Origin: Variovorax boronicumulans
Lineage (GTDB): Bacteria > Pseudomonadota > Gammaproteobacteria > Burkholderiales > Burkholderiaceae_C
Reading direction: 5' to 3'
Length of the DNA: 64,000 nucleotides
Assembly: GCF_029892485.1 (NCBI RefSeq)
Contig: NZ_JARXVG010000001.1
Span: 744,001-808,000, forward strand
Each line of letters starts with the position of its first letter. Within the stretch, counting starts at the first letter, position 1. The notes under the pieces are model-generated. The model made no database searches and was not told the origin of the DNA. It was given only the letters and a program-made list of their open reading frames with translations. Of this stretch, positions 7,994-16,614 are shown piece by piece. The translations under genes and the position numbers were made by a program.

Positions 7994-9004
7994 ATGAAGA
8001 AACTGCTTCCCTCGATGCTCGCCGTCGCCGTCACGGCCCTGGCGACCTTTGCCATCGCACCTGCCCATGCCCAGGCCGACAAGCCCAAGGACAAAGTCAC
8101 GCTGATGCTCAACTGGTACCTCTACAGCGAGCACGCGCCCTTCTTCCTCGGCAAGGAAAAGGGCTTCTACGCCGAGGAAGGCATCGACCTGGACATCCAG
8201 GAAGGCCGCGGCTCAGCTGTCACCGCGCAGGCGGTGGCCGCCAAGTCGGCCACCTTCGGCTACATCGACGTCACCACCATGATCAAGGCGGCCGCCAAGG
8301 GCGCACCGCTGAAGTCGACCGGCGTGCTGTTCCAGGTGAGCCCGATGTCGGTCATGGGCTTCAGCGAGAAGAACATCAAGACGCCCAAGGACATCATCGG
8401 CAAGACCGTGGCCGTGACGCCCGGCGATTCGATGTCGCAGATGTGGCCGCTGTTTCTCAAGGTCAACAACATCACGGCCGACCAGGTGAAGATCGTCTCG
8501 GGCGATGGCCAGACCAAGCTCAATGCGGTGACCAACGGCCAGGCCGATCTGCTGCTCGGCTATGTGATGGACCAGGCCATCAAGCTGCAGGACGCCACCG
8601 GCAAGCCCGTGACACCGATCCGCTTTGCCGACTCGGGCGTGAACCAGATCAGCTCCGGGATCATCGCCAACAAGAACCTGCTGACCGAGAACCCCGACCT
8701 CGTGAAGCGCTTCATGCGCGCCTCCACCAAGGCCGCCGAAGCTGCAGAGAAGAGCCCAGAGGCAGCGGTCGACGCGATGCTCAAGGCCAACCCGAAAGCC
8801 GGCGTGCGCGACACGCTGATCGTCGGCATGAAGCAGAGCGTGGCGCTGTATCACACGAAGGAAACGGCCAACCAACGGCCGTTTCGCGTGGCGATGAAGA
8901 ACGTGAATGACTCGCTCGATCTGTTGGTGCAGTACGGTGGCATGGACCCGTCAACGCGCGGCAAGCCTGAAGACTACGTGACGCTCGATTTCCTGCCGAA
9001 CTGA
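7994..9004 (+). CDS. ABC transporter substrate-binding protein, NMT1/THI5-like
   Basis: 336 residues. A Sec signal peptide (MKKLLPSMLAVAVTALATFA) ends at AHA-Q. The mature domain starts KVTLMLNWYLYSEHAPFFL and has the GKEKGFYAEEGIDLDIQEG segment common to NMT1/SsuA-like binding proteins. The family binds pyrimidine, sulfonate, aromatic or amine ligands. Start chosen at the ATG after GGAGACAACC; the frame is open upstream but without a signal peptide. Partner of the adjacent permease and ATPase. Confidence 0.9.
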   Translation: MKKLLPSMLAVAVTALATFAIAPAHAQADKPKDKVTLMLNWYLYSEHAPFFLGKEKGFYAEEGIDLDIQEGRGSAVTAQAVAAKSATFGYIDVTTMIKAAAKGAPLKSTGVLFQVSPMSVMGFSEKNIKTPKDIIGKTVAVTPGDSMSQMWPLFLKVNNITADQVKIVSGDGQTKLNAVTNGQADLLLGYVMDQAIKLQDATGKPVTPIRFADSGVNQISSGIIANKNLLTENPDLVKRFMRASTKAAEAAEKSPEAAVDAMLKANPKAGVRDTLIVGMKQSVALYHTKETANQRPFRVAMKNVNDSLDLLVQYGGMDPSTRGKPEDYVTLDFLPN

Positions 9005-9048
9005 TCCACCTTCTGCGCGCTCGCTGTTTGCCATCTCTCACGCACTCC

Positions 9049-9828
9049 ATGTCCCAAGTCAACCTGATCGAAGCGCGCGGCGTCTCGAAGACCTACCAGA
9101 GCAAGGACGGCCCGGTCGAATCGCTCAAGCCCCTGGACTTCGCCATCCAGGAAGGCGAGTTCGTCTCCGTCGTCGGCCCCTCGGGCTGCGGCAAGAGCAC
9201 GCTGCTCAAGATGGTCGCGGGCCTGCTGCCGATCAGCGGCGGCGAGCTCACGCTGGCCGGCAAGCCGATCAAGGGTCCGCAGAAGGACGTGGGCATCGTG
9301 TTCCAGAGCGCGGTGCTGCTGCCCTGGCGCAGCGTGGAAGACAACATCCTGCTGCAGGCCGAGATGCGCCACCTGCCCAAGGCGGCCTCGCAGGCCCGGG
9401 CGCGCGAGCTGATGGAGATGGCTGGCCTCAAGGGCTTCGAGCGCAAGTACCCCTGGCAACTTTCGGGCGGCATGCAGCAACGCGCCTCGATCTGCCGCGC
9501 GCTGCTGCACGACCCTTCGGTGCTGCTGATGGACGAGCCTTTCGGCGCGCTCGATGCGATGACGCGCGAGAAGATGAACCTGGAGCTGCAGCGCATCTGG
9601 ATGGCGTCGAAAAAGACCGTGATGCTGATCACCCACAGCATCCCCGAGGCGATCTTTCTGTCTGACCGCGTGATCGTGATGAGCGAGCGCCCCGGCTCCA
9701 TCGCCGCCGTGTACGACATCGATCTGCCCCGCCCGCGCACGCTGGACATGATGGCCTCGGCCGAGTTCGGTGCGTACACGAAGGTGGTGCGCGCGCATTT
9801 CTTCTCTCAAGGCATCCTGGACCACTGA
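9049..9828 (+). CDS. ABC transporter ATP-binding protein (SsuB/TauB type)
   Basis: About 259 residues. Walker A is GPSGCGKST near residue 45, the signature is LSGGMQQRASICRAL and Walker B is VLLMDEPFGALD. An H-loop follows at LITHSIPEA. It energises the importer formed with the two preceding genes. An in-frame TTG lies 21 bases upstream, but the ATG giving MSQVNLIEARGV fits family starts better. Confidence 0.92.
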   Translation: MSQVNLIEARGVSKTYQSKDGPVESLKPLDFAIQEGEFVSVVGPSGCGKSTLLKMVAGLLPISGGELTLAGKPIKGPQKDVGIVFQSAVLLPWRSVEDNILLQAEMRHLPKAASQARARELMEMAGLKGFERKYPWQLSGGMQQRASICRALLHDPSVLLMDEPFGALDAMTREKMNLELQRIWMASKKTVMLITHSIPEAIFLSDRVIVMSERPGSIAAVYDIDLPRPRTLDMMASAEFGAYTKVVRAHFFSQGILDH

Positions 9829-9837
9829 GCAAGAGAC

Positions 9838-11268
9838 ATGGACGCGCCCCGCTTTCACATCGAAGAGATCCGCTTTTCCGAGCGCGATGTCGCGCTGCGG
9901 CTGCCGTTCCGCTTCGGTGCCGCCACCGTCACCGCCTGTCCGCAGGTGTACGTGCGAGCCCGTATCCGCTTCGAGAACGGCGGCACGGCCGAGGGCTGCG
10001 CGGCCGAGATGATGGTGCCCAAGTGGTTCGACAAGAGCCCGGCCCTCAACAACGAACAGAACTTCGAGCAGCTGCGCTTTGCACTGCGCGATGCGCGTGA
10101 TGCCTACGTCGCCGAAGACGATGCGCAGACCGCGTGGACGCATTTCGCCTCGAACTACGCTGGTCTGCAGGCCCGCGCGAAGGTCAAGGGCCTGCAGGCG
10201 CTGGTGGCCAGCTACGGCCCCGCGTTGATCGACCGCGCCGTGATGGACGCGTTGTGCCTGCACGCCGGCACGAGCTTCGCAACCGCCATGAGCGCCAACC
10301 TCTGCGGCATCGACATCGCAGGCAGCGGGCTCGCTGACGACCTCGCGGGCTTCGACATGCCCGCCTTCCTGTCCAGCCAATCGCCGCGCGCAAGCATCGC
10401 GGCACGCCACACCGCCGGCCTGGCCGATGCCATCGACGACAGCGACGCGCTGCCCGATGTGCCCACCGATGGCTTGCCCACCACGCTCGACGCGGCCGTG
10501 AAGCGCTACGGCCTCGCCCACTTCAAGCTCAAGCTCTGCGGCAACACCGCGCAGGACATCGACCGCCTCCAGCGCATCGCCCGCGTGATCGACGGCCACG
10601 CGCAGCTCGTGACGCTCGATGGCAACGAGCAGTACGCCGATGCCGACGACTTCGCCGTCTTTCTGGACCGCATGCTGTCCACGCCTGTGCTTTGGAAGCT
10701 TGCGCAGAAGACCGTATTCGTCGAGCAACCGATCCGCCGCGATGCGGCCCTGGAGCGCAGCGTGTCAGCGCTGGGCAAGCGCATCCCTCTGCTGATCGAC
10801 GAATCCGACGCCACGCTCGATGCCTTCGTGCAGGCCCGCGCGCTCGGCTACACCGGCGTCTCGAGCAAGAGCTGCAAGGGCTTCTACAAGTCGGTCGTCA
10901 ACGCGGCGCGCTGCGCGCACTGGAACGCGGCAGAAGACAAGCCGCGCTATTTCCTCTCCGGCGAAGACCTCACCATGCAGGCCGGCATCGGCGTCCAGCA
11001 GGACCTCGCGCTCGTCGGCTGGCTCGGCCTCTCGCACGTCGAGCGCAACGGACACCACTACGTCAACGGCCTGGCGGCCGTGCCCGAGGCGGAGCAGCAA
11101 GCCCTGCTGAAGCTGCACCCCGGCCTCTATGAACTGAGCGACGGCGCAGTGCGCCTCGCCATCCGCGGCGGACAGCTCCCCCTGTCGCCGCTTGCCACCG
11201 CGCCCGGTTTTGCCACCGGAATTCCCGGCGCCGGCATCTCGTGGGACGCCATGCGTTCCGTCTACTGA
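9838..11268 (+). CDS. enolase-superfamily (mandelate racemase/muconate lactonizing type) enzyme
   Basis: 476 residues. The barrel shows FKLKLCG (Lys230/Lys232), DGNEQY (Asp261), VEQP (Glu296), IDESD (Asp321/Glu322) and SSKSCKG (Lys344/Lys347). This is the usual set of three acidic Mg ligands with Lys residues on both faces, as in MLE-subgroup members. Such enzymes abstract a proton next to a carboxylate, giving dehydration, racemisation or cycloisomerisation. Context with a dehydrogenase, an aldolase-like protein and a sugar isomerase favours acid-sugar dehydration. Only 9 bases separate it from the ATPase gene, so it belongs to the same transcript. Confidence 0.85.
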   Translation: MDAPRFHIEEIRFSERDVALRLPFRFGAATVTACPQVYVRARIRFENGGTAEGCAAEMMVPKWFDKSPALNNEQNFEQLRFALRDARDAYVAEDDAQTAWTHFASNYAGLQARAKVKGLQALVASYGPALIDRAVMDALCLHAGTSFATAMSANLCGIDIAGSGLADDLAGFDMPAFLSSQSPRASIAARHTAGLADAIDDSDALPDVPTDGLPTTLDAAVKRYGLAHFKLKLCGNTAQDIDRLQRIARVIDGHAQLVTLDGNEQYADADDFAVFLDRMLSTPVLWKLAQKTVFVEQPIRRDAALERSVSALGKRIPLLIDESDATLDAFVQARALGYTGVSSKSCKGFYKSVVNAARCAHWNAAEDKPRYFLSGEDLTMQAGIGVQQDLALVGWLGLSHVERNGHHYVNGLAAVPEAEQQALLKLHPGLYELSDGAVRLAIRGGQLPLSPLATAPGFATGIPGAGISWDAMRSVY

Positions 11269-11309
11269 AGCCCCCTTCTCATCTCTCTCGCATCTCAAGG
11301 AAGAAAACG

Positions 11310-12473
11310 ATGGCCACCCAACGTCTAGGAATCATCATGCACGGCGTCACCGGACGCATGGGCATGAACCAGCACCTGATCCGCTCGATCTGCGCGATCC
11401 GCGCGCAAGGCGGCGTCACGCTGTCGAACGGCGACAAGGTCATGCCCGACCCCATCCTCATCGGCCGCAACGCCGAGAAGATGGAAGCGCTCGCCAAGGC
11501 CCACAACATCGCGCGCTGGGGCACGGACCTCGACAAGGCGCTGGAGAACAAGGACGACACGATCTTCTTCGACGCCGGCACCACGCAGATGCGCCCCACT
11601 TTGCTGGCCAAGGCCATCCGCGCCGGCAAGCACGTGTACTGCGAGAAGCCGATTGCCACCAACCTGAATGAAGCGGTGGAAATCGCCCGTCTCGCAGAAG
11701 GCTCGGGCCTGAAGCACGGTGCGGTGCAAGACAAGCTCTTCCTCCCGGGCCTGCGCAAGCTCGACATGCTGCGCCGCGCAGGCTTCTTCGGCCGCATGCT
11801 CAGCGTGCGTCTGGAGTTCGGCTACTGGGTGTTCGAGGGCGACCTTCAGCCCATCCAGCGCCCGAGCTGGAACTACCGCAAGGAAGACGGCGGCGGCATG
11901 ATCCTGGACATGATGTGCCACTGGCGCTATGTGCTGGACAACCTGTTCGGCGAAGTGAAGTCGGTCTCGTGCATCGGCGCGACGCACATCCCCAAGCGCT
12001 GGGACGAAGCCGGCAAGCCGTATGAGGCCACCGCCGACGACGCGGCCTACGCCACCTGCGAGCTCACCGGCCACAACGGCGAGCCGGTGATCGCGCAGAT
12101 CAACATGAGCTGGGTCACGCGCGTGCGCCGCGACGACCTGGTGACCTTCCACGTCGACGGCACCGACGGCTCGGCCGTCGCGGGCCTCTCCAGCTGCCGC
12201 GCCCAGTCGCGTGTCGCCACGCCGCGCCCGGTGTGGAACCCCGACGAGAAGCAGATGATGAATTTCTTCGACCAGTGGCAGGAGATTCCGGATTCGCAGG
12301 TCTACGACAACGGCTTCAAGATCCAGTGGGAGCACTTCATTCGCCACGTGGTGGAGAACGAGCCCTACAAGTGGACGCTGCCCGAAGGCGCCAAGGGCGT
12401 GCAGCTGGTCGAGGCCGCGCTCGAATCGTGGAAAGACCGCCGCTGGGTCGACGTGCCCGCGCTGAAGGGCTGA
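11310..12473 (+). CDS. Gfo/Idh/MocA-family NAD(P)-dependent oxidoreductase
   Basis: 387 residues. The N-terminal Rossmann domain begins RLGIIMHGVTGRMGMNQHL. The diagnostic EKP of the family is in HVYCEKPIATNLNEA near residue 113, and the C-terminal substrate domain holds GGGMILDMMCHWRYVLDNL. Members oxidise hydroxyl groups of sugars, inositols or sugar acids. AAGGAAG lies before the ATG. The reading frame starts earlier, but that part overlaps the preceding gene and lacks homology. Follows the enolase-like gene and precedes the DUF993 gene, all closely spaced. Confidence 0.9.
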   Translation: MATQRLGIIMHGVTGRMGMNQHLIRSICAIRAQGGVTLSNGDKVMPDPILIGRNAEKMEALAKAHNIARWGTDLDKALENKDDTIFFDAGTTQMRPTLLAKAIRAGKHVYCEKPIATNLNEAVEIARLAEGSGLKHGAVQDKLFLPGLRKLDMLRRAGFFGRMLSVRLEFGYWVFEGDLQPIQRPSWNYRKEDGGGMILDMMCHWRYVLDNLFGEVKSVSCIGATHIPKRWDEAGKPYEATADDAAYATCELTGHNGEPVIAQINMSWVTRVRRDDLVTFHVDGTDGSAVAGLSSCRAQSRVATPRPVWNPDEKQMMNFFDQWQEIPDSQVYDNGFKIQWEHFIRHVVENEPYKWTLPEGAKGVQLVEAALESWKDRRWVDVPALKG

Positions 12474-12486
12474 CGAAGCACACGCC

Positions 12487-13674
12487 ATGGCCCTCTCGCT
12501 GACCCTCCCCACCGCGAGCGGCACGCTCGCACCCTACGCCCTGCGCGGCACCGCGCCGGTGAAGCCCGAAGCGGGCGTGAAGTTCAACCGCATCGCCTAC
12601 TCGGCCGCCCACGTCGTGGCCGATCCGCTCGCGGCCGTCGACCCGTGGCTGCAATCGGCCATCGACTGGGACACCACCATCGCCTACCGCCGCCACCTGT
12701 TCTCGCTGGGCCTGGGCGTGGCCGAGGCCATGGACACCGCGCAGCGCGGCATGGGCCTGGACTGGCCCACGTCGCTGGAACTGATCCGCCGTTCGCTCGA
12801 TGCCGCCAAGGACGTGCCGGGCGCGCTGGTCGCCTCGGGCTGCGGCACCGACCACCTGAACATCGACGACGTGAAGAACGTGGACGACGTGATCCACGGC
12901 TACGAGGAGCAGATGGCCGCCATCGAGGCGCTCGGCGGCAAGCTGATCGTGATGGCCAGCCGCGCGCTCGCCCGTGTGGCGAAGAGCCCCGCCGACTACG
13001 AGCGCGTGTACGACCGCATCCTGAGCCAGGCGAAGCAGCCCGTGGTGCTGCACTGGCTGGGCGACATGTTCGACCCGGCACTTGCGGGCTACTGGGGCAC
13101 GAAGGATGTCGATGCGGCGATGGACACCGCCGTCGGCATCATCGCGGCGCACCCCGACAAAGTCGACGGCATCAAGATCTCGCTGCTCGACAAGAACAAG
13201 GAAATCGCGATGCGCCGGCGCCTGCCGAAGGGCGTGCGCATGTACACGGGCGATGACTTCAACTACGCAGAGCTGATTGCTGGCGACGGCTTTGGCGACG
13301 AGCCCACGCACGGCAAGAGCGATGCGCTGTTGGGCATCTTCGACGCCATCGCACCTGCTGCGAGTGCGGCACTGGGCGCATTGGCCCAAGGCAACACCGA
13401 GAAATTCCACGCCATCCTCGGCCCCACGGTACCGTTGTCGCGCCACATCTTCGCGGCGCCCACGCGCTTCTACAAGACGGGCGTGGTGTTCATGGCCTGG
13501 CTCAACGGCCACCAGAAGCACTTCACGATGGTGGGGGGCCAGCAGAGCACGCGTTCGCTGCAGCACTTCGCAGAACTGTTTCGCCTGGCCGATGCGGCGA
13601 ACTTGCTGGAGCAACCCGAGCTGGCGGTGCGGCGCATGAAGACGTTGCTGGCGCTGCACGGCGTGGAAGGTTGA
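12487..13674 (+). CDS. DUF993 family protein, aldolase-like (dihydrodipicolinate synthase-type barrel)
   Basis: 395 residues that I recognise as a DUF993 protein; no member has a function I know of. Segments such as VVLHWLGDMFDPALAGYWG and DGIKISLLDKNKEI look like strands of a TIM barrel. Lys230 in GIKIS sits in a context like the Schiff-base Lys of DapA/NanA-type lyases (GIKE, GVKF). The other DapA landmarks are not clear, so a class I aldolase or lyase role is inference. The start is 13 bases after the dehydrogenase stop, and the gene touches the next one. Confidence 0.8.
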   Translation: MALSLTLPTASGTLAPYALRGTAPVKPEAGVKFNRIAYSAAHVVADPLAAVDPWLQSAIDWDTTIAYRRHLFSLGLGVAEAMDTAQRGMGLDWPTSLELIRRSLDAAKDVPGALVASGCGTDHLNIDDVKNVDDVIHGYEEQMAAIEALGGKLIVMASRALARVAKSPADYERVYDRILSQAKQPVVLHWLGDMFDPALAGYWGTKDVDAAMDTAVGIIAAHPDKVDGIKISLLDKNKEIAMRRRLPKGVRMYTGDDFNYAELIAGDGFGDEPTHGKSDALLGIFDAIAPAASAALGALAQGNTEKFHAILGPTVPLSRHIFAAPTRFYKTGVVFMAWLNGHQKHFTMVGGQQSTRSLQHFAELFRLADAANLLEQPELAVRRMKTLLALHGVEG

Positions 13675-13682
13675 ACCAGCCC

Positions 13683-14561
13683 ATGCGCAATTTCTCCTTG
13701 AACCACGACTGGCTGTCGATCAACACGGCGACCATCCGCAAGCAGTCGGGTGCCGAGGTGCCGCTGGACCACATCATCGACCAGTGCGCCGAGCGCGGCA
13801 TCCGCGCGATCAGCCCCTGGCGCGACCAGGTGGCAGCCGTCGGGCTCGACAAGGTGGCAAAGCAGCTGAAGGCTCACGGCATCGGCCTGTCGGGCTACTG
13901 CCGCGGCGGCTTCTTCCCCGCTGCCGATGCGGCAGGCCTGAAGGCCGCGCTCGACGACAACCGCCGCGCCATCGACGAAGCGAAGACGCTCGATGCCCCC
14001 TGCCTCGTGCTGGTAGTCGGTGCTCTGCCCGGCGCGCTCGAAAGCAAGCCCGCGTACAAAGATATCGCCCGGGCGCGCAGCGAGGTGCGCGACGGCATCG
14101 CCGCATCGCTCGAATACGCCCGCGAAGTCGGCATGCCCCTCGCCATCGAGCCCCTGCACCCCATGCAGGCGGCCGACCGCGCGTGCATCAACACGCTCGA
14201 ACATGCGCTCGACATCTGCGACGAACTGGACGCAGGCAAGAGCGGCATGCTCGGCGTGGCGCTCGACATCTATCACGTCTGGTGGGACCCGAAGCTGCAG
14301 CAGCAGATCGCCCGCGCCGGGCGCGAACGCCTGCTGGCGTACCACGTCTGCGACTGGCTCACGCCCACGCGCGACCTGCTGAGTGACCGCGGGATGATGG
14401 GCGACGGCGTGGTCGAGTTGAAGAAGATCCGCGGCTGGGTCGAAGAGGCGGGCTTTGCAGGTTTCAGCGAGGTCGAGATCTTTTCGAACCTCGACTGGTG
14501 GCAGCGGCCCGGCAGCGAAACGCTGGACATGTGCATCGAGCGACATCGCAGCGCGGTCTGA
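13683..14561 (+). CDS. TIM-barrel sugar phosphate isomerase/epimerase family protein
   Basis: About 292 residues of the AP endonuclease 2-like barrel fold. Likely metal and active-site segments are MPLAIEPLHPM, DIYHVWWDP, YHVCDWLTPT and GFSEVEIFSN. Members are isomerases, epimerases or dehydratases acting on sugars and cyclitols. The ATG giving MRNFSLNHDW is preferred over an in-frame TTG that overlaps the DUF993 stop. It is the last gene of the catabolic run. Confidence 0.85.
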   Translation: MRNFSLNHDWLSINTATIRKQSGAEVPLDHIIDQCAERGIRAISPWRDQVAAVGLDKVAKQLKAHGIGLSGYCRGGFFPAADAAGLKAALDDNRRAIDEAKTLDAPCLVLVVGALPGALESKPAYKDIARARSEVRDGIAASLEYAREVGMPLAIEPLHPMQAADRACINTLEHALDICDELDAGKSGMLGVALDIYHVWWDPKLQQQIARAGRERLLAYHVCDWLTPTRDLLSDRGMMGDGVVELKKIRGWVEEAGFAGFSEVEIFSNLDWWQRPGSETLDMCIERHRSAV

Positions 14562-14609
14562 CGCATCGCACCGAAGCGAAGTGCGGCCGCCTGTGCTGCA
14601 ATTCACCCC

Positions 14610-15716
14610 ATGGCTGACCCGACCCTCGACGACCTGCGCCGATATGCGGTAGCGCGCACCCTCTTCAAGCCGACCACGTTGCCGAGCGCGATCCGCCAGC
14701 TCGGCTTTGTGCAAGCCGACCCGATCCGCGCCCCGGCACGCGCGCAAGACCTGACCTTGCGCCATCGCGTGAAGGATTACCGCGCAGGCGATCTCGAAAG
14801 CCGCTACACCCGCTTGGCCATCGAGGAAGACTGCCTGGTCAATTACGGCTTCCTGCCGCGCGAGCATCTCGCGCTCATGCACCCACGCGAAGCCAAGCAA
14901 GTCTGGGACGCCGACACGCGGCGCAAGGCGGCCGACGTGCTGGCCTATGTGCGCGCGCACGGCCCGGTGCATCCGCGCCAGGTCGAGCAGCATTTCGCGC
15001 ACGGCCGCATCAAGAACTACTGGGGCGGCTCGAGCAACGCGACCACGCACCTGCTCGACGGCATGCACTACCGCGGCATGCTGCGCGTGGTGCGGCGCGA
15101 CAGTGGCACGCGCGTCTACGAAGCAGTGACGCACATGCCCGCCGACGACAGCCCCGCCGGCCGCGCGCAACGCGCCGCCGCGCTCATCGAACTGATCGTG
15201 CGCAAGTACGCGCCGCTCCCCGCCGCAAGCCTCACTTACCTTGTGCGACTGCTGGGCTACGGCGCGCCGCACCTCGCGGCACAGACGCAGGCGGCGCTGC
15301 GTCTCGCGCGCGAAGAGCTCGCGAGCTGCCGCATCGACGGCACCGTGTGGTACTGGCCCGCAGACGAGAACCCGGCGTCGAAGCGCCATGCGCCCGACGA
15401 CGCGGTGCGCCTGCTCGCGCCCTTCGATCCGGTCGTGTGGGACCGCCGCCGCTTCGAGCTGCTGTGGGGCTGGACATACAAATTCGAGGCCTACACGCCC
15501 GCGCCGAAGCGCCAGTTCGGCTACTACGCGCTGCCGCTGCTGTGGCACGACCGCGTGATCGGCTGGGCCAACGTGACTGCACCCGAAGGCCGGCTGCAGC
15601 CGGCCTTCGGTTTTGCCGAGAAGAAACCGCGGGATGCGGCATTCCGCGCAGCCCTCGATGAAGAGCTGCACCGCATGACGCAGTTCCTCGCGGGGCGTGC
15701 ATCGCCGATCAAATAA
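14610..15716 (+). CDS. YcaQ-like DNA glycosylase (winged-helix, DUF1006)
   Basis: 368 residues resembling YcaQ/AlkZ-type glycosylases that excise bulky or crosslinked alkylated bases. The family QxD-type region is seen in LGFVQADPIRAPARAQD. Other conserved stretches are YGFLPREHLALMHPRE, YWGGSSNATTHLLDGMHYRG and LLAPFDPVVWDRRRFELLWG. The role is DNA damage repair or self-resistance. The gene stands alone between the catabolic run and the riboswitch; GC-rich inverted repeats follow its stop. Confidence 0.8.
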   Translation: MADPTLDDLRRYAVARTLFKPTTLPSAIRQLGFVQADPIRAPARAQDLTLRHRVKDYRAGDLESRYTRLAIEEDCLVNYGFLPREHLALMHPREAKQVWDADTRRKAADVLAYVRAHGPVHPRQVEQHFAHGRIKNYWGGSSNATTHLLDGMHYRGMLRVVRRDSGTRVYEAVTHMPADDSPAGRAQRAAALIELIVRKYAPLPAASLTYLVRLLGYGAPHLAAQTQAALRLAREELASCRIDGTVWYWPADENPASKRHAPDDAVRLLAPFDPVVWDRRRFELLWGWTYKFEAYTPAPKRQFGYYALPLLWHDRVIGWANVTAPEGRLQPAFGFAEKKPRDAAFRAALDEELHRMTQFLAGRASPIK

Positions 15717-15812
15717 ATCCCCGCGCGGCTGAAGGTCTGGCGCGCGGGCGACAACCCCATGCCAAAGGGGGCTTCTAGAATCGCGCCGTTGTCCGGTTCG
15801 CCGGACGGCAAG

Positions 15813-15970
15813 CGTTCTCAGGGCGGGGTGCAATTCCCCACCGGCGGTGATGGCGACGTAAAAGTCGCACAAGCCCGCGAGCGCCCGAAGCCTGCGCAAG
15901 CAAGCCGAGGGGTCAGCAGATTTCGGTGCGATTCCGAAGCCGACGGTCACAGTCCGGATGAAAGAGAGCG
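15813..15970 (+). promoter_or_regulatory. FMN riboswitch (RFN element)
   Basis: All conserved blocks of the RFN aptamer are present in order: TTCTCAGGGCGGGGTGCAA, CCCCACCGGCGGTGA, AGCCCGCGAGCG, GGTCAGCAGATTTCGGTG, CCGAAGCCGACGGTCA and AGTCCGGATGAAAGAGAG. It precedes the lumazine synthase gene by about 100 bases, so FMN should reduce ribH expression. The stretch between aptamer and gene has a CGCGCG-armed hairpin but no clear U-run, so I cannot decide between transcriptional and translational control. Confidence 0.97.
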
Positions 15971-16069
15971 CGAAATGCGGGTCGGTACGCGCGTTCTTCC
16001 ACGAGCGCGCGGTCGGCTTTGCGGTTTCGTGCGCCCTGATTCAGGAATCCTGCTTTTCAGAGGCACACC

Positions 16070-16582
16070 ATGAGTCAGATCAACGACCTTCCCCTCTCCG
16101 CCATCACCGCGTCGAATGCATCGCGCGGCGAGCGCATCGCTTTTGTCGAGGCGCAGTGGCATTCGGACATCGTCCACCAGGCACGCGACGCCTTTCTCGA
16201 AGAGATGGCACGCCTGGGCGTGGCCCGCGAGCTCATCGACATCTTCGATGTGCCCGGCGCCTTCGAGATCCCGCTGCACGCCAAGCGCCTGGCCAACTCG
16301 GGCAAGTACGCGGCCATCATCGGCTGCGCGCTGGTGGTCGATGGCGGCATCTACCGTCACGAGTTCGTCGCGAACACGGTGGTCAGCACGCTGATGTCGC
16401 TTCAGCTCGAGACCGACGTGCCGATCTTCTCGGCCGTGCTCACGCCACACCACTTCCACGAGCATGTGGAGCACCGCAAGTACTTCCATCGCCATTTCGC
16501 GATCAAGGGCACGGAAGTGGCCGAGGCCTGCTTCAAGACGCTCGAAGCATTGAAGAAGGTGGACGCGGCGCTGGCTGCGTGA
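16070..16582 (+). CDS. ribH: 6,7-dimethyl-8-ribityllumazine synthase, type II (RibH2-like)
   Basis: 170 residues. Condenses 5-amino-6-ribitylaminouracil with a 3,4-dihydroxybutanone phosphate to make the riboflavin precursor. PGAFEIPLHAKRLA is the family motif. The catalytic loop reads GCALVVDGGIYRHEFVA (His97) instead of the classic GxVIxGxTxHF, and the C-terminal half reads TPHHFHEHVEHRKYFHRHF. These traits match the decameric type II enzymes described in Brucella and Mesorhizobium rather than the 60-mer type I. Sits directly under the FMN riboswitch and is apparently monocistronic. Confidence 0.9.
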   Translation: MSQINDLPLSAITASNASRGERIAFVEAQWHSDIVHQARDAFLEEMARLGVARELIDIFDVPGAFEIPLHAKRLANSGKYAAIIGCALVVDGGIYRHEFVANTVVSTLMSLQLETDVPIFSAVLTPHHFHEHVEHRKYFHRHFAIKGTEVAEACFKTLEALKKVDAALAA

Positions 16583-16614
16583 CAACGGGCACCCGTCCGC
16601 AGTAATCTGCGCGG

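Noticed and set aside
15721..15749. CCCGCGC/GCGCGGG hairpin after the YcaQ-like gene
   Set aside because: Loop of about 15 bases and no T-run; chance pairing is likely in GC-rich DNA.
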